From: Dorea sp. 5-2
GTDB taxonomy: Bacteria > Bacillota > Clostridia > Lachnospirales > Lachnospiraceae
Assembly: GCF_000403455.2 (NCBI RefSeq)
Contig: NZ_KE159748.1
Location: 345,161 to 409,160 of the forward strand
Reading direction: 5' to 3'
DNA: 64,000 nt
Shown here: one piece after another, positions 15,265 through 25,347 of the stretch
Layout: each line of letters opens with the position of its first letter
How positions within the stretch are numbered: the first letter of the stretch is position 1
Made by a program: the position numbers and the translations under genes
Notes under the pieces: generated by a model
Told to the model about the DNA's origin: nothing
The model's input: only the letters and a program-made list of their open reading frames with translations
The model's database searches: none

Positions 15265-17484
15265 ATGGATACAAGAGATTTGAAACGATTATTATCCGGG
15301 ATGTCATTACGGGAAAAGATCGGACAGATGATACAGCTTACAGGGATGTATTTTGATGAAGAGGCTGTGCTTACCGGGACGGTAGGGGAAGTAAAGCCTG
15401 AGGAGTGGGTGATCCGATACGCGGGTTCTGTGCTTGGAATGGATGGAGCGGATAAGATCCGTGCTGTCCAGGAGAAATACATGGAAGAACATCCGCATCA
15501 TATCCCCCTCCTATTCATGGCGGATATCATACATGGATACAAGACGATCGCTCCGATCCCTCTTGGACAGGCTTGTTCCTTTCATCCGGAGCTGGTACAT
15601 GAGGCGGCGGAGTATGCCGCCGCGGAAGCATCCTCCGAAGGGATCAAAGCGACATTTTCCCCGATGGTTGATGTATCAAAAGATCCAAGATGGGGCAGGA
15701 TCATGGAGTCCTTCGGAGAAGATCCGTTTCTTAACGGGGTCATGGGGATCGCGATGTTGGAAGGCTATCAAGGGTACGGAAGCATAGGAGGGGCAAGGAT
15801 CGCAGGATGCCTGAAGCATTTTGCGGGATATGGGGCGGTGAACGCGGGAAAGGAATACAACGACGTGGAGCTGTCCCGCAGGACATTCATGGAACAGTAT
15901 ATGAAGCCGTTCCGTATGGCGGTATATGCAGACCCGGCTATGGTGATGACTGCATTTCATGCAGTAGACCGCACGCCGGTCAGTAAGAACAGGGAGCTGC
16001 TGGAGGAGATCCTGAGGGGAGAACTGGGATTTGGCGGAACCATTATCTCTGACTGGGGCGCCATAGGACAGTTAGAAGAACAGCAGGTGGCGTCCGGCCA
16101 GAAGGAAGCCGCATGTGCGGCGGCAGAGGCAGGAGTGGATATTGACATGATGAGCCCGGCATATATGTCACATCTGGAAGAGCTGGTGGAAGAAGGAAGG
16201 ATCCTGGAATCAGCGATCGACAGAAGTGTGTGGAGGATACTTCAGATGAAGAATCGGCTAGGGCTCTTTGAAGATCCCTTTGCAGGCATGAAGAGAAGCG
16301 TCTGTCTGTCGCCCGCAGCGAAACGCGGGGCGCTCCGCCTTGCATGTGAGAGCTGTGTCCTTGTGAAAAATGAAGGCATCCTTCCGCTTGATCCCGGGCA
16401 GAAAGTATTCTGGGCAGGCCCTTATATAGATTCCAGGGAATTCCTGAGCAGGTGGGCGATATTCGGAGAACACGCAGACGTAGAGACGATAGAAACGGTC
16501 TTGAAGGGCAGGAAGATTCCGGTAAAGCTCATCCCGGGGTGCGAGATACTCTCGGAAGAAGAGATGAGGATCTGGTGTGCCGGAGACGGCAAACCGGTAG
16601 AAGAGGGCATACAGGGAGATCGGAAAGATGTCGATTGGCAGAAGCAGTATGCAGGTGTAGAGGAGATCAGAGAAGACGACACTGTCGTGCTTGTTCTGGG
16701 AGAGCATGAGGCACAGTCCGGAGAAGCGGCAAGCAGGGCATTTCTTGACCTGCCCGAAAGACAGGCGGAATTATTTGACATGGTAGCAAGGCGTACTTCC
16801 CATATCGTTACGGTGATGATCTCAGGGCGCCCGCTTGACCTGAGAAGGATCGCGGAAAGATCCGAAGCGATTCTTCTGGCATGGCGTCCGGGAACGATGG
16901 GAGCGCAGGCGATCGTCAGGCTGATCTACGGCGAGGAATCACCTTCCGGTAAGCTTGCGGCAGGCATCCCCTGGTGTACCGGGCAGATCCCGGTCAGTTA
17001 CTGGGATATGACGACCGGACACCGGATGTCGGAAGCGGATCCTGGCAACCGGTTCTGCAGCCGCTATATGGATATTCCGAATACACCCCTCTATCCCTTT
17101 GGATTCGGTCTCTCCTATACGGAGTTTGAGATCACGCCTCCCCAAATGCGAAAGGAGGGCGCGGGAGAAGAAGAAAGGATCTGCGTCTCCTGCAGGGTGA
17201 AAAATACCGGGGATTCTTCCGGGGCGGAAGTGGTCCAGTGTTATGTGGAGACGATCTGTGCTCCGGTGGTAAGGCCGGCGAAAGAGCTGATCCGTTTCCG
17301 TAAGGTATTCTTGGAACCAGGCAGGGAAAGAGAGATAGAATTTGCTATAGAGAGAAAGGAATTCGTATTTTACGGAGAAGATATGGAGCCGATAGACGGA
17401 GGTATACCGCTTCGGATCACGGTAGGGAACAGCAGTTATAATGCGGCGGGGAGCGTCGACTTTACTGTGGGAGGATCCGTGTAA
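15265..17484 (+). CDS. Glycoside hydrolase family 3 (beta-glucosidase-like)
   Basis: About 739 residues without a signal peptide, so cytoplasmic. N-terminal (beta/alpha)8 domain with …FSPMVDVSKDPRWGRIMESFGEDP…, KHFAGYGAVNAGKEYN and the nucleophile Asp in TIISDWGA; then the (alpha/beta)6 domain (…PLDLRRIAERSEAILLAWRPG…) and a C-terminal Fn3-like domain (…VSCRVKNTGDSSGAEVVQCYV…). ATG 15265 follows AAGGAG at good spacing. It would cleave a beta-linked sugar from the imported glycoside and is the last gene of the operon. Confidence 0.88.
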   Translation: MDTRDLKRLLSGMSLREKIGQMIQLTGMYFDEEAVLTGTVGEVKPEEWVIRYAGSVLGMDGADKIRAVQEKYMEEHPHHIPLLFMADIIHGYKTIAPIPLGQACSFHPELVHEAAEYAAAEASSEGIKATFSPMVDVSKDPRWGRIMESFGEDPFLNGVMGIAMLEGYQGYGSIGGARIAGCLKHFAGYGAVNAGKEYNDVELSRRTFMEQYMKPFRMAVYADPAMVMTAFHAVDRTPVSKNRELLEEILRGELGFGGTIISDWGAIGQLEEQQVASGQKEAACAAAEAGVDIDMMSPAYMSHLEELVEEGRILESAIDRSVWRILQMKNRLGLFEDPFAGMKRSVCLSPAAKRGALRLACESCVLVKNEGILPLDPGQKVFWAGPYIDSREFLSRWAIFGEHADVETIETVLKGRKIPVKLIPGCEILSEEEMRIWCAGDGKPVEEGIQGDRKDVDWQKQYAGVEEIREDDTVVLVLGEHEAQSGEAASRAFLDLPERQAELFDMVARRTSHIVTVMISGRPLDLRRIAERSEAILLAWRPGTMGAQAIVRLIYGEESPSGKLAAGIPWCTGQIPVSYWDMTTGHRMSEADPGNRFCSRYMDIPNTPLYPFGFGLSYTEFEITPPQMRKEGAGEEERICVSCRVKNTGDSSGAEVVQCYVETICAPVVRPAKELIRFRKVFLEPGREREIEFAIERKEFVFYGEDMEPIDGGIPLRITVGNSSYNAAGSVDFTVGGSV

Positions 17485-17492
17485 AAAATTCA

Positions 17493-17555
17493 CCCTTTGA
17501 CGTATATGGGCATTTTGTCAAGGACTAAAACTTTTTTTATTTTTTTGTTTCGCGA
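17493..17555 (+). terminator. Possible terminator at the end of the glycoside operon
   Basis: CCTTTGAC…GTCAAGG can form a 7-bp stem with one bulge, followed 7 nt later by CTTTTTTTATTTTTTT. The stem is weak. Confidence 0.4.
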
Positions 17556-17620
17556 ATACACTTTCTGTGAATTGAGAATCATTCTACTATATCATTCATC
17601 TAGTAGGAGGGCTTTCAAAT

Positions 17621-18397
17621 ATGGCACAGGGGAAAGTGGAAATATGCGGAGTGAATACGGCGAAGCTTCCGGTTCTCAACGAAGAGGAGAAGGAAGCTTT
17701 GATCATGCGTATCAAGGCAGGCGATGCGGAAGCGAAGGAGGAATATATCAAGGGGAATCTCCGGCTTGTATTGAGCGTGATCAAGCGTTTCGGGGGAAGT
17801 AATGAGAATCCGGACGATCTGTTTCAGATCGGATGTATCGGGCTGATCAAGGCGATCAATAATTTCAATACGGAACTGGATGTAAAGTTCTCTACTTACG
17901 CCGTACCCATGATCATCGGCGAGATCAGGCGGTACATGCGGGACAACAATTCCATCCGTGTCAGCCGTTCTCTGCGTGATACGGCATATAAAGCGATCTA
18001 TGCAAAGGAGAATTATGTGAAGCGGAACTTAAAGGAGCCGACGGTTCAGGAGATCGCGGAGGAGATCGGGATCTCCAAGGAAGACATTGTCTATGCGCTG
18101 GACGCGATCCAGGTGCCCATGAGCCTGCAGGAACCAGTCTACAACGACGGAGGCGACGCACTCTATGTGATGGATCAGATCAGCGACACGAAGAACAAGG
18201 AAGAGAAGTGGGTGGAAGACCTGTCGCTTGAGGCGGCAATGGAGCATCTGGGAGAGCGGGAGCGTTATATCATAAGGCTTCGCTTCTTCGAGGGGAAGAC
18301 CCAGATGGAGGTGGCGGAACAGATCCAGATCTCACAGGCGCAGGTCAGCCGGCTTGAGAAGAATGCCCTGCGGGTGATGCGGCAGTATCTCTCGTAA
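17621..18397 (+). CDS. sigG: Sporulation sigma factor SigG
   Basis: 258-residue late forespore sigma factor. The N-terminus (KVEICGVNTAKLPVLNEEE) is the SigG signature; region 2 (…DDLFQIGCIGLIKAI…), region 3 and a region 4 HTH (…QMEVAEQIQISQAQVSRLEK…) follow. It directs RNA polymerase to forespore genes after engulfment. The upstream AT-rich region has CATTCTA (17580-17586), fitting a SigF/SigG -10, but no -35 at right spacing was found. Monocistronic with its own terminator. Shows that the organism belongs to a sporulating lineage. Confidence 0.93.
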   Translation: MAQGKVEICGVNTAKLPVLNEEEKEALIMRIKAGDAEAKEEYIKGNLRLVLSVIKRFGGSNENPDDLFQIGCIGLIKAINNFNTELDVKFSTYAVPMIIGEIRRYMRDNNSIRVSRSLRDTAYKAIYAKENYVKRNLKEPTVQEIAEEIGISKEDIVYALDAIQVPMSLQEPVYNDGGDALYVMDQISDTKNKEEKWVEDLSLEAAMEHLGERERYIIRLRFFEGKTQMEVAEQIQISQAQVSRLEKNALRVMRQYLS

Positions 18398-18471
18398 AGA
18401 TCTTGAAACAGGAAGGCCTCCGGAAGAGGGGAAGCCCGCCTCTCATGGAATCCGGAGCGTGATCTATCAAA

Positions 18472-18512
18472 AAAGGGGGATCCGACACAGTATGGCGGAT
18501 CCCTCTTTTTGT
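18472..18512 (+). terminator. Terminator after sigG
   Basis: AGGGGGATCCG…CGGATCCCTCTTTTT stem-loop with a T-tail. Confidence 0.8.
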
Positions 18513-18556
18513 CTCTCAGGCGATCTAAGATTCTGTTATCTGAAGTTATCTCCTAC

Positions 18557-18585
18557 TTGCATTTTTCCTATGTCTATACTATGAT
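18557..18585 (+). promoter_or_regulatory. SigA-type promoter of the HAD phosphatase gene
   Basis: TTGCAT, a 17-bp spacer and TATGAT, about 25 bp before the start codon. Confidence 0.6.
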
Positions 18586-18609
18586 AATGGCATGGAGGAT
18601 ATTTACATT

Positions 18610-19257
18610 ATGAAAGCATGCATATTTGACTTGGACGGAACACTGACTGACACACTGGAATCTTTGACATACTCCGTAGGAGAGACGTTGAAGGAGATGG
18701 GGCTTCCCGAGATCACCGAAGAGGAATGCAGAAGTTTTGTAGGCAATGGGGCCAGAGTCCTGATGGAGAGGTCTCTTGAAGCGGCGGGGGAAGCGGATCT
18801 TACAAGGATTGACGAAGGGATGGAGAGATACGGACGTATATTTGACGCGAACTGTACATATCATGTAACACCCTACGAAGGCATAACCAAGATGCTTGGA
18901 GCGCTTCGCAAAAAAGATGTGAAATTGGCGGTATTATCGAATAAGCCGCACCGGCAGACGGTGAAGGTAGTCAGGGAGATCTTCGGCGAAGGGATCTTTG
19001 ACTGCGTCCAGGGACAGCAGGAAGGGATCCCGAGGAAACCAGATCCGGCAGGAGTGTGCCAACTGCTCGAGAAACTCGAAGTAACGAAGGAAGAATGTCT
19101 GTATGTAGGTGATTCCGAAGTAGATATCCGGACGGGAAGGAATGCAGGAGTCACGACCATCGGTGTAACCTGGGGATTCAGGACCCGGGAGACATTGCTG
19201 GAAGCCGGAGCAGAGACGATCATCGATATGCCGGAAGAACTGCTGCAGTCCGTGTGA
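18610..19257 (+). CDS. HAD-superfamily phosphatase, phosphoglycolate phosphatase-like
   Basis: HAD-IA hydrolase of 215 residues: motif I DLDGTLTDT with nucleophile Asp, helical cap, motif II LSNKPH, motif III Lys near EGIPRKPDP and motif IV VGDSEVDIRTGRNAG. Typical of Gph/PpaX-type cytosolic phosphatases. ATG 18610 is chosen because GGAGGA lies 10 bp upstream; ATG 18592 has no site. Substrate is unproven. Confidence 0.85.
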   Translation: MKACIFDLDGTLTDTLESLTYSVGETLKEMGLPEITEEECRSFVGNGARVLMERSLEAAGEADLTRIDEGMERYGRIFDANCTYHVTPYEGITKMLGALRKKDVKLAVLSNKPHRQTVKVVREIFGEGIFDCVQGQQEGIPRKPDPAGVCQLLEKLEVTKEECLYVGDSEVDIRTGRNAGVTTIGVTWGFRTRETLLEAGAETIIDMPEELLQSV

Positions 19258-19291
19258 AGAGAAGAAATTTGCTAAGGGAGGAACAAAGAAG

Positions 19292-19555
19292 ATGTATGAA
19301 TATGATGAAGATTGCCTGAAAGCCTTTCTCAAGAATCAGGGACAGTTGTTTGACGAACCGGTAGCAGAGACTCTGGAGGAAGCGGAGGCTTTTCTTGAAG
19401 ATTGTATGGCGGTCGTTCTTGACAGTATCCGTGAAGTAAGGGAGTTCCTGGAAGAAGAGGGACTGGATATTGAAGGGATGTCAGATGAGGCGGTTGAAGA
19501 AGCGTCGGAAGTATTTGTGATTCCGGGAGGAAGATATCTGGTGGTAGAAGGATAA
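19292..19555 (+). CDS. Small acidic protein, unknown function
   Basis: 87 residues, strongly acidic, with no signal peptide or membrane segment. The helical stretch EPVAETLEEAEAFLEDCMAV is followed by …VREFLEEEGLDIEGMSDEAVEEASEVF and a C-terminal strand (VIPGGRYLVVEG). Good ribosome site AAGGGAGGAACAAAG. Lies 35 bp after the phosphatase, so probably co-transcribed, and ends in a bidirectional terminator. Not recognised as a known family. Confidence 0.6.
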   Translation: MYEYDEDCLKAFLKNQGQLFDEPVAETLEEAEAFLEDCMAVVLDSIREVREFLEEEGLDIEGMSDEAVEEASEVFVIPGGRYLVVEG

Positions 19556-19562
19556 GAGCGAG

Positions 19563-19606
19563 AAAAGCCGAAACACCCGCTGTATCAGGGTGTTTCGGCT
19601 TTTTTG
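19563..19606. terminator. Bidirectional terminator between convergent genes
   Basis: AAAAGCCGAAACACCC and GGGTGTTTCGGCTTTT form a perfect 16-bp stem with A and T runs on either side, serving both strands. The minus-strand gene's stop codon lies within it. Confidence 0.9.
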
Positions 19607-20016
19607 AGCGCTTCTTCGATGGCGTCTATGATGATCTGTGAAGTATAGGGGTTCTCTTCGGAGTATCGGATATCATTGAGAGACTGCTTATCATACACCT
19701 GTTCGGCGATGTCCTCGATCGCCGGCTGGATCAGCGGGAACATCGTAGCTACGGTTTCGTCCAGGTTAGAGAAGCGTATGGAGTTGATGTGCGACTCGTC
19801 TACGGTCACTTCGACCTCAAGAGCAGTGTTGTTCAGTGTGACGGTAGACGTATAGACTCCGGGCATGTATTTCTCTTCGTCCACTTTCATTTCTTTATTT
19901 TTGGGAAGGAACATGAAGAGCAGCAGCAGGATCAGTATGACCGCCAGTGTGGCAAAGACCGCGGTATAGATGATCTCCTTCATATGCAATACGACTATTT
20001 TTGTTTTGGAACTCAT
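19585..20016 (-). CDS. Membrane-anchored FMN-binding-domain-like protein
   Basis: About 143 residues. One N-terminal transmembrane helix (IIYTAVFATLAVILILLLLF) is followed by an extracytoplasmic domain resembling FMN_bind: DEEKYMPGVYTSTVTLNN…VEVTVDESHINSIRFSNLDE… ending …YTSQIIIDAIEEAL. In flavinylated relatives the threonine lies in SGATxTS; here ENPYTSQ stands at that place, so covalent flavin attachment is doubtful. ATG 20014-20016 has AGGGGG upstream. Isolated, minus strand, flanked by + strand genes. Confidence 0.6.
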   Translation of the reverse strand: MSSKTKIVVLHMKEIIYTAVFATLAVILILLLLFMFLPKNKEMKVDEEKYMPGVYTSTVTLNNTALEVEVTVDESHINSIRFSNLDETVATMFPLIQPAIEDIAEQVYDKQSLNDIRYSEENPYTSQIIIDAIEEALKKAETP

Positions 20017-20096
20017 AGAAACCCCCTGTATCGAGTAAGATGTATTTGTTTTTATAAATGTATGAGAAAAGAAGGAAAAATATTCATGTCTTTTGC

Positions 20097-20125
20097 GTGA
20101 CAAATCTTTATGCTTTTAGTATAAT
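20097..20125 (+). promoter_or_regulatory. SigA-type promoter of pth-mfd
   Basis: GTGACA, a 17-bp spacer and a perfect TATAAT, 45 bp before pth. Confidence 0.7.
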
Positions 20126-20169
20126 GATTTCTACTGTAGAAGATCGAGCAGAAACCGAGGTGAAAGAAA

Positions 20170-20754
20170 ATGTATATTATCGCAGGTCTTGGGAATCCTA
20201 CGCTTGCATATGAGGGTACCAGGCATAACGTAGGGTTTGATGTCATAGATGCTCTGGCAGATCAATATAATATATCTGTAGACGGCAGAAAAAGCCGCGC
20301 CCTGATCGGGAAAGGCATCATAGAGGGGCAGAAAGCCATACTGGTAAAGCCGCAGACGTATATGAACCTGAGCGGAGAGAGTGTGGGCGCTCTTGTGGAT
20401 TATTATAAAGTGGATGAAGAGACGGAGCTTATTGTGATCTACGATGATGTAAGCCTTGACGTGGGACAGCTCCGTATCCGAAAGAAAGGGAGCGCAGGAG
20501 GCCACAACGGGATCAAGAATATCATCGCGCATCTGGGAACGGAGACATTCTTACGGATCAAAGTGGGCGTGGGAGAGAAGCCGAAGAAGTATGATCTTGC
20601 GGATTATGTGCTGGGGCATTTTTCCAAAGCAGAACGAAAGATCATGGAAGAGGGGTATCAGAAAGCGATCCGGGCTGTTACGATGATGATTAACGGCGAG
20701 ACAGATGCAGCCATGAATGAATATAACAGAAAAGTAAAGCCTAAGGAGGCATAG
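20170..20754 (+). CDS. pth: Peptidyl-tRNA hydrolase
   Basis: 194-residue cytosolic enzyme that frees tRNA from prematurely released peptidyl-tRNA. Characteristic motifs: GLGNPTLAYEGTRHNVGF with the conserved Asn and catalytic His, PQTYMNLSG, and IYDDVSLDVGQLRIRKKGSAGGHNGIK. Full length. Only 3 bp separate it from mfd, the same pth-mfd order as in Bacillus and Clostridium. Confidence 0.96.
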   Translation: MYIIAGLGNPTLAYEGTRHNVGFDVIDALADQYNISVDGRKSRALIGKGIIEGQKAILVKPQTYMNLSGESVGALVDYYKVDEETELIVIYDDVSLDVGQLRIRKKGSAGGHNGIKNIIAHLGTETFLRIKVGVGEKPKKYDLADYVLGHFSKAERKIMEEGYQKAIRAVTMMINGETDAAMNEYNRKVKPKEA

Positions 20755-20757
20755 AGG

Positions 20758-23700
20758 ATGCAGGCTCTGATAATGCCATTGAATGAGCTTGCAGAGTTCG
20801 AAGAGCTCTGCAAGAGACGGATGAAAGAACGGGGAATGATGAGGATCTGCGGATGCGTCAACTCCCAGAAGACACATATGATGTATGCGTTAAGCGGCGG
20901 CATAAGATACAAGGTCGTCGCTTGTTCCAGTGAATCCAAAGCAAAGCAGGTCTTTGAGGAATATCGGTTCCTGGATCCGCGGACATATCTGTATCCGGCG
21001 AAGGATCTGTTGTTCTATCAGGCGGATCTTCGCAGCAAGGAACTGACAAGGCAGCGTATGGAAGTGATACAGGCAGTGACGGAAGGGGAACCGCTTACGG
21101 TGGTCACCAGTTTCGACGCGTTCATGGATTCGCTGCTTCCGAAAGAGGAGATCGAAGGAAGGATCCTCCGTATAAAGGGAGACAGTGTCCTCCACCTTGA
21201 GGATATGCAGGACAGGCTGACGCAGCTTGGATATGACAGAGAGGTACAGATCGAAGGACCGGGACAATTTGCAGTGCGCGGAGGGATCTTAGACGTCTAT
21301 CCGCTGACGGAAGAGCAGCCTGTCCGTATCGAGCTGTGGGGAGACGAGGTGGATTCGATCCGAACCTTCGATGTGGAGACCCAGCGGTCGATCGAGAATC
21401 TTAGAGAGATCGAGATCTGCCCGGCGGTGGAATTCCCGAAGGAAGGGGAACGAAGCGTATCATTTCTGGATTATTTCCCGGCAGAAGATTCGATCCTGTT
21501 CCTGGATGAGCCTGTCCGGCTGATGGAAAAGGGACAAGGCGTGGAAGAAGAGTTCATAGAGGCGCAGAAGAAACGCGTGGAGAGCGGGTACGAGCTGACA
21601 GACGGGGAAGTGCGCCTGTTTCATGCCGAAGAGATCGCGGCGAAGATCAATACTTACAGCAGTGTGGGATTCTTCGCCCTTGATATGCGCTGCAAGGAAT
21701 TGGAGACAAGAGCCTCCTACAGCCTGCATACGAAGAGCGTCAATCCCTATAACAGCAGCTTTGAGATGCTGACCCAGGATCTGAAGCGCCTGAAGAGAAA
21801 TGGATACAGAGTCGTGCTTCTGTCCGGTTCAAGGACCAGGGCTAAGAGGCTGGCGGAGGATCTGAGGGATTATAATTTAAGCAGTTATTACAGTGATGAT
21901 ATGGAGCGCGAGGTCTGCCCCGGCGAGATCATGACGGCGTATGGCCATGTGGCGGAAGGATACGAGTATCCGATGCTTAAGTATACGGTCATCTCGGAGA
22001 CAGATATCTTCGGAAAAGTGAAGAAAAAGAAGAAGCGTAAGCTCTATGAAGGGCGCAGGATACAGGATTTCGCGGAATTAAAGCCCGGAGACTATGTCGT
22101 ACATGAGAATCATGGCCTTGGGATCTATCAGGGGATCGAGAAGATCGAGGTGGACAAGATCGCCAAAGATTATATGAAGATCTCGTATGCACAGGGCGGG
22201 AATCTCTATATTCCCGCGACGCAGCTGGATCTGATCCAGAAGTATGCCAGCGCCGACGCGAAGAAGCCGAAGCTTAACCGTCTGGGAACCCAGGAATGGA
22301 ATAAGACGAAGAACCGGGTCAGAGGAGCGGTGCGGGAGATCGCGAGAGATCTGGTGAAGCTGTATGCCGCGAGGCAGGAACAGAAGGGGTATGTCTACGG
22401 AGAAGATACGGTCTGGCAGAAAGAATTCGAAGAGATGTTCCCATTTGATGAGACAGAAGACCAGCTTCTTGCGATAGAAGCAGTCAAGCGGGATATGCAG
22501 AGCCATAAGATCATGGATCGCCTGGTCTGCGGAGATGTGGGATTCGGAAAGACGGAGATCGCGATCCGCGCGGCGTTCAAAGCCGTACAGGAGGATAAGC
22601 AGGTGGTGTATCTTGTGCCGACTACCATCCTGGCACAGCAGCATTATAATACGTTCCTGCAGCGGATGAAGGATTTCCCTGTGAGAGTGGATCTGATGTG
22701 CAGGTTTCGGACTCCCGCGCAGCAGAAGAAGACGGTGGAGGATACGAAGCGGGGGCTTGTGGATATTGTTGTGGGGACGCACCGGGTACTTGGAGGCGAT
22801 CTGAAATTCAAGGACCTGGGGCTTCTGATCATAGATGAGGAACAGCGCTTCGGCGTGCAGCATAAGGAGAAGATCAAGCAGTTGAAGGAGAATGTGGACG
22901 TCCTGACACTGACGGCGACGCCGATCCCAAGGACGCTTCATATGAGCCTGATCGGGATACGGGACATGAGCGTCCTTGAGGAAGCGCCGAATGACCGTAT
23001 GCCGATCCAGACTTACGTGATGGAATATAATGACGAGATGGTGCGGGAAGCCATAGAGAGGGAATGTGCGAGGCAGGGACAGGTCTACTATGTCTACAAC
23101 CGGGTAGAGGATATTGCCGAAGTTACGGCGCATGTCCAGAAGCTGGTTCCGGAGGCAGCGGTGGAATATGCCCATGGGCAGATGCGGGAACATCAGCTGG
23201 AGAAGATCATGTATGAATTCATCAACGGAGAGATCGACGTACTGGTGTCTACGACGATCATAGAGACAGGGCTTGATATCTCCAATGTGAATACCATGAT
23301 CATCCATGATGCGGATCGGTTGGGGCTGTCGCAGCTGTATCAGCTTCGGGGAAGAGTCGGGAGGTCGAACCGGATGGCATATGCGTTCCTTTTATACCGC
23401 AGAGACAAGATGCTGAAAGAGATCGCAGAAAAGAGGCTGGCTGCGATCCGTGAATTTACAGACCTTGGTTCCGGATTCAAGATCGCCATGCGGGATCTTG
23501 AGATCCGCGGGGCAGGGAATCTTCTTGGCGCAGAACAGCACGGGCACATGGAAGCAGTGGGATATGACATGTATTGCAAGATGCTTAATGAAGCGGTAAA
23601 GCATCTGAAAGGCGAGATGGAAGAGATTGATTTCGTTACGACGCTGGATCTGAATGTGGATGCGTATATTCCGGATTCTTATATCCCCAACGAATATCAG

Positions 23701-24102
23701 AAGCTTGATATCTACAAGCGGATAGCCGCCATTGAGACGGAAGAAGAGAAAGAAGATATGATCGAGGAACTGACGGACCGTTTCGGAGACCTTCCGAAGA
23801 AAGTAGAGAAGCTTCTGGCTGCCGCAAGCCTAAAAGCATTTGCCCACAGTATCTATGTAACTTCAGTAGAACAGAAGGGCGAGGCATATCTCTTCACCAT
23901 GTATGAGAAGGCAAAGATAGATACCCGAAAGATACCGAAGTTATTAGAAAGATTCCGAGGGGAACTGGCGATCCGCACAGAGGCGCAGGCTCCGTGTTTC
24001 GTCTATGAGAAAAAAGGAAAGAACCGTAAAGAGAAGGGTATGGATGCCTTTGAAGTTGTGAAAAATGTGTTAAATGAAATGAAGGGATTGATTGAGGAGT
24101 AA
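20758..24102 (+). CDS. mfd: Transcription-repair coupling factor Mfd
   Basis: 1114-residue DNA translocase that removes RNA polymerase stalled at lesions and recruits UvrA. Order of domains: UvrB-like N-terminus, RNA-polymerase-interacting domain (…[24 protein letters not shown]… near residue 440), RecG-like helicase with Walker [20 protein letters not shown] box, [18 protein letters not shown] motif VI, and the C-terminal TRCF domain. No lesions seen. Forms an operon with pth. Confidence 0.97.
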   Translation: MQALIMPLNELAEFEELCKRRMKERGMMRICGCVNSQKTHMMYALSGGIRYKVVACSSESKAKQVFEEYRFLDPRTYLYPAKDLLFYQADLRSKELTRQRMEVIQAVTEGEPLTVVTSFDAFMDSLLPKEEIEGRILRIKGDSVLHLEDMQDRLTQLGYDREVQIEGPGQFAVRGGILDVYPLTEEQPVRIELWGDEVDSIRTFDVETQRSIENLREIEICPAVEFPKEGERSVSFLDYFPAEDSILFLDEPVRLMEKGQGVEEEFIEAQKKRVESGYELTDGEVRLFHAEEIAAKINTYSSVGFFALDMRCKELETRASYSLHTKSVNPYNSSFEMLTQDLKRLKRNGYRVVLLSGSRTRAKRLAEDLRDYNLSSYYSDDMEREVCPGEIMTAYGHVAEGYEYPMLKYTVISETDIFGKVKKKKKRKLYEGRRIQDFAELKPGDYVVHENHGLGIYQGIEKIEVDKIAKDYMKISYAQGGNLYIPATQLDLIQKYASADAKKPKLNRLGTQEWNKTKNRVRGAVREIARDLVKLYAARQEQKGYVYGEDTVWQKEFEEMFPFDETEDQLLAIEAVKRDMQSHKIMDRLVCGDVGFGKTEIAIRAAFKAVQEDKQVVYLVPTTILAQQHYNTFLQRMKDFPVRVDLMCRFRTPAQQKKTVEDTKRGLVDIVVGTHRVLGGDLKFKDLGLLIIDEEQRFGVQHKEKIKQLKENVDVLTLTATPIPRTLHMSLIGIRDMSVLEEAPNDRMPIQTYVMEYNDEMVREAIERECARQGQVYYVYNRVEDIAEVTAHVQKLVPEAAVEYAHGQMREHQLEKIMYEFINGEIDVLVSTTIIETGLDISNVNTMIIHDADRLGLSQLYQLRGRVGRSNRMAYAFLLYRRDKMLKEIAEKRLAAIREFTDLGSGFKIAMRDLEIRGAGNLLGAEQHGHMEAVGYDMYCKMLNEAVKHLKGEMEEIDFVTTLDLNVDAYIPDSYIPNEYQKLDIYKRIAAIETEEEKEDMIEELTDRFGDLPKKVEKLLAAASLKAFAHSIYVTSVEQKGEAYLFTMYEKAKIDTRKIPKLLERFRGELAIRTEAQAPCFVYEKKGKNRKEKGMDAFEVVKNVLNEMKGLIEE

Positions 24103-24116
24103 AAACGGAGTATAAT
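24088..24116 (+). promoter_or_regulatory. Promoter at the mfd 3' end for the foldase lipoprotein
   Basis: TTGATT, a 17-bp spacer and TATAAT straddle the mfd stop codon, upstream of the next gene. Confidence 0.6.
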
Positions 24117-24179
24117 GAACGGGTATGTGCAGGACGTGTACCATGATGAGATTTGTGGCACTAAGGAGGATATAGAGGG

Positions 24180-25322
24180 ATGAAGAAAAAGATAGTACTA
24201 TTTATGCTAGCAGGGGCGCTTTCGGTATCCTCTCTGACCGGATGCAGTTCATTTAAAGCAGATGATGTGGTTGCGACGGTCGGGGAGCAGGAGATCACGG
24301 CTGAGGTTGCCAATTTTTACGCAAGATATGTGCAGGCGCAGTACGAGACCTATTATTCGGCGTATCTGGGCGAGGATATGTGGAATTCCGAAGCATCGGA
24401 AGGTAAGACTTATGAAGAGTCCGTGAAAGAGTCCGTACTGGAGACGCTGGAAGATATGGTATTGTTGGAGCAGCATATGGACGAATATGAGGTCACGCTT
24501 ACCGATGAAGAGAAACAAGTAGTAAAAGAAGCGGCGAAAGAGTTCAGCGAGGTGAATCCTCTTGAGGATAAGGAGAAGGTATCCGGTTCTGAGAAGGCTG
24601 TGAAGCGTGTCATGACCCTGATGGCTGTCCAGATGAAGATGCAGGATGCCATTGAGGCAGGCGCCGATACGGAAGTCTCGGATGAGGAAGCGGCGCAGAA
24701 GAGTATGCAGTATGTATCCTTCCCCTATACATCGACAGACGACGAGGGCAAGTCTGTTGATATGACGGACGAGGAAAAGGCAGAGACGAAAGAAAAGGCG
24801 GAAGCCTTTGCAGAAGCGGTTAAGAAAGAGAGCGACTTTGAGGCGTATGCCAAGGATCAGGAGCTGGAGGCAAAGATCGCCACATTTGACGCCGAGTCTA
24901 AGGCTCCTTCTGAGGATCTGGTCAAAGCGGCAGATCAGCTTAAGGAAGGCGAGGTTACAGGCTTGATCGAGACGGACGGCGGATGTTATGTCGCGAAGGT
25001 TACAAGCCTGTTGGACCGCGAGGCGACAGATGCGAAGAAAGAAAGTATCGTCAACGAGAGAAAGCAGAAGCTTTATACGGATACCTGTGAGAAATTACGG
25101 AAAGACGCCAAGGTTAAAGTAAATGACGAGGTATGGGAGAAGATCAGCTTCAAAGACGTCAAGGTGACGATCAAGCAGGAGGAAAAAGATCCGTACGCCA
25201 ACGAGGTACAGACGGATGATGTGGCAGATGCCGAAGAGGATGCGGATGCCCAGGAAGAAGAGGATACGGATGCAGACTCTGACAAGGAGGAAGACGCCGA
25301 TCCTGACGAGGGTGCGAAATAA
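24180..25322 (+). CDS. PrsA/SurA-like peptidyl-prolyl isomerase lipoprotein
   Basis: 380 residues with a lipoprotein signal peptide (lipobox SLTGC, Cys22), a SurA_N-like helical domain, a degenerate parvulin-like region (~170-290; …APSEDLVKAADQLKEGEVTGLIETDGGCYVAKV…) and a very acidic, low-complexity C-terminal tail (~340-380). Such proteins help fold secreted proteins on the outer face of the membrane. The tail of Asp/Glu repeats is unusual for PrsA. Good ribosome site AAGGAGGATATAGAGGG. Isomerase activity not certain. Confidence 0.8.
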   Translation: MKKKIVLFMLAGALSVSSLTGCSSFKADDVVATVGEQEITAEVANFYARYVQAQYETYYSAYLGEDMWNSEASEGKTYEESVKESVLETLEDMVLLEQHMDEYEVTLTDEEKQVVKEAAKEFSEVNPLEDKEKVSGSEKAVKRVMTLMAVQMKMQDAIEAGADTEVSDEEAAQKSMQYVSFPYTSTDDEGKSVDMTDEEKAETKEKAEAFAEAVKKESDFEAYAKDQELEAKIATFDAESKAPSEDLVKAADQLKEGEVTGLIETDGGCYVAKVTSLLDREATDAKKESIVNERKQKLYTDTCEKLRKDAKVKVNDEVWEKISFKDVKVTIKQEEKDPYANEVQTDDVADAEEDADAQEEEDTDADSDKEEDADPDEGAK

Positions 25323-25347
25323 CATACTCTGATATCTTAATACTAAG

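Noticed and set aside
17553..17586. SigF/SigG-type promoter in front of sigG
   Set aside because: CATTCTA fits a -10 but the nearest GAATA is 21 bp upstream instead of about 15; kept only as a remark.
22078..23307. 409-codon minus-strand ORF opposite mfd
   Set aside because: Lies antisense to the helicase core of mfd; no domain recognised.
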